Below are positions 14,622-15,436 of a DNA stretch of 15,436 nt, in pieces. The DNA comes from an uncultured Gemmatimonadota bacterium (GTDB lineage: Bacteria > Gemmatimonadota > Gemmatimonadetes > Gemmatimonadales > Gemmatimonadaceae): assembly GCA_946479895.1 (NCBI GenBank), contig CAMLHT010000071.1, forward strand, positions 1 through 15,436, written 5' to 3'. Below the pieces are notes generated by a model. The model saw nothing but the letters and a program-made list of their open reading frames with translations, was not told where the DNA came from and made no database searches. How positions within the stretch are numbered: position 1 is the first letter of the stretch; each line of letters starts with the position of its first letter. A program made the translations under genes and the position numbers.

Positions 14622-15436
14622 TTCTGGCCGCCCTCCACCGCCTTCATGCGATCGAGCTGCGACTGCGCCTTCCTGCTGATCGTCGCGCTGAGGGCCACGG
14701 TGGCGTTGCGTGGCGACACGCGGACGTAGCCGGACATCTCCTGGTGGAGCGCCGAGCAGAAGTCGGTGCAGTAGAACGGATAGATGTTGGGGTTCTTCGC
14801 GACCCACCTGATCGTGCGGGTCTCGCCCGGCTGCATGATGAGCTCCGAGTTCTCGTTGCCCATGATCGCGAAGCCGTGCAGGATGTCCCAGTCCTGCTCG
14901 ATGTTCGTGACGTGGAAGTAGACCGTGTCACCCTGCTGGACGCCCTCGATGTTGTCCGGGGCGAAGTGCGAGCGGATGGCGATCATCTTGACGTCCACCC
15001 GCTTGCCGTTCCGTTTGATGCCGGTCTCGGCTTCCGAGCGCGCGACCCACGGGTTGGCGTTGTCCTTCAGCGAGAAGAACTTGAGCTGCTTGTCCTTGAT
15101 GAGGCTCGCCGGCAGCGCCTGGGCGTAGTGCGGCTCGCCGATCGTCGGGAAGTCGAGCAGCAGCTTCATCTTGTCGCCGGTGATGTCGTACAGCTGCGCC
15201 GACTGGGTGAGCTCGCCGCCGGTGGGCAGGTAGCGGTCCTTGGTGATCTTGTTCATCGCGACGACGTACTTGCCGAACGGGTTCTTCGAGTCGCCGCCGG
15301 GGATCATCAGGTGGCCGATGCTGTAGTACGTCGGCGCCCGGTCCACGACCTCCCAGGTCCCGAGCTTCCACTTCACGATCTCGGACGAGATGAACATCGA
15401 GGTGTACGCGTAGCCCTTGCCGTCGAACTCGGTGTG
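14618..15436 (-). CDS. nosZ: Nitrous-oxide reductase NosZ, C-terminal part (cut by window edge)
   Basis: The last 272 residues of NosZ, which reduces N2O to N2 in the periplasm. The visible part starts in frame at the edge with HTEFDGKG. It holds the end of the beta-propeller with histidines in HTEFDGKG, YYSIGHLMIPGG and GEPHYAQALP, likely CuZ ligands. The cupredoxin domain has the CuA motif complete: His187 in DILHGFA, then Cys223, Cys227, His231 and Met234 in CTDFCSALHQEM (residue numbers count from the edge). After it comes a short charged tail. Start and signal peptide lie outside the window, so Tat or Sec export, the clade marker, cannot be read. Following genes (a NosB-like protein first) point to clade II. 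Confidence 0.95.
   Translation of the reverse strand, partial: HTEFDGKGYAYTSMFISSEIVKWKLGTWEVVDRAPTYYSIGHLMIPGGDSKNPFGKYVVAMNKITKDRYLPTGGELTQSAQLYDITGDKMKLLLDFPTIGEPHYAQALPASLIKDKQLKFFSLKDNANPWVARSEAETGIKRNGKRVDVKMIAIRSHFAPDNIEGVQQGDTVYFHVTNIEQDWDILHGFAIMGNENSELIMQPGETRTIRWVAKNPNIYPFYCTDFCSALHQEMSGYVRVSPRNATVALSATISRKAQSQLDRMKAVEGGQK

Noticed and set aside
14622..14807. N-terminal extension of the NosB/NosL-like protein
   Set aside because: The stretch is the shadow of the NosZ CuA domain in another frame. The ATG at 14621 gives the usual four-base overlap and a good first membrane helix.

Overview
The window is very GC-rich, gap-poor bacterial DNA, read as a nitrogen-oxide respiration (denitrification) locus. 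Many genes overlap by 1–4 bases. The gene styles point to a Gram-negative bacterium with a clade II-type nos cluster: NosZ followed by a NosB/NosL-like membrane protein, then NosD, NosF and NosY. An AniA-like class II copper nitrite reductase lies next to a NirV homologue, an outer-membrane barrel protein is present, and Tat, Sec and lipoprotein signals are visible. Gemmatimonadota is my best guess; this rests on gene content and composition, not on a marker gene.

Layout. (1) 9–1754 (-) is a SulP/STAS anion transporter, divergent from a beta-CASP metallo-beta-lactamase RNase-like gene (1855–3240, +). That gene is followed after 10 bases by a small haem-copper-oxidase-subunit-I-like membrane protein (3251–3706, +). 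(2) A REP-like hairpin (3717–3737) separates this unit from the convergent nirK–nirV operon (5492 to 3748, -). (3) Divergent from nirK is a plus-strand unit: CopD-like membrane protein, YceI-family periplasmic protein and outer-membrane barrel (5629–8132). It ends at a strong hairpin, 8156–8187. (4) A long minus-strand run enters from the right edge: the C-terminal part of nosZ, a NosB/NosL-like fusion, nosD, nosF, nosY, a plastocyanin-like lipoprotein, a stand-alone DUF542 protein and a second small oxidase-subunit-I-like protein. After a 25-bp tandem repeat come a Tat-exported NirK-like copper protein and a cupin.

How the genes work together (inference from families): NirK reduces nitrite to NO and NosZ reduces N2O to N2. 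NosD, NosF, NosY and the NosL-like domain would serve NosZ copper-centre maturation, the cupredoxin could deliver electrons, and DUF542 fits repair of NO damage to Fe-S clusters. No NO reductase of full size and no NosR is seen, but nosZ is cut at the window edge, so absence from the genome cannot be claimed.

The least explained items are the paired small oxidase-like proteins that share an AHxH motif, the second NirK-like protein with all expected copper ligands, the NosB–NosL fusion, the His/Met-rich insert in the NirV homologue, and the palindromic 25-bp tandem repeat inside the nos-side operon. No stretch over 300 bases lacks a gene. No tRNA, rRNA, CRISPR array, transposase or integrase was seen.
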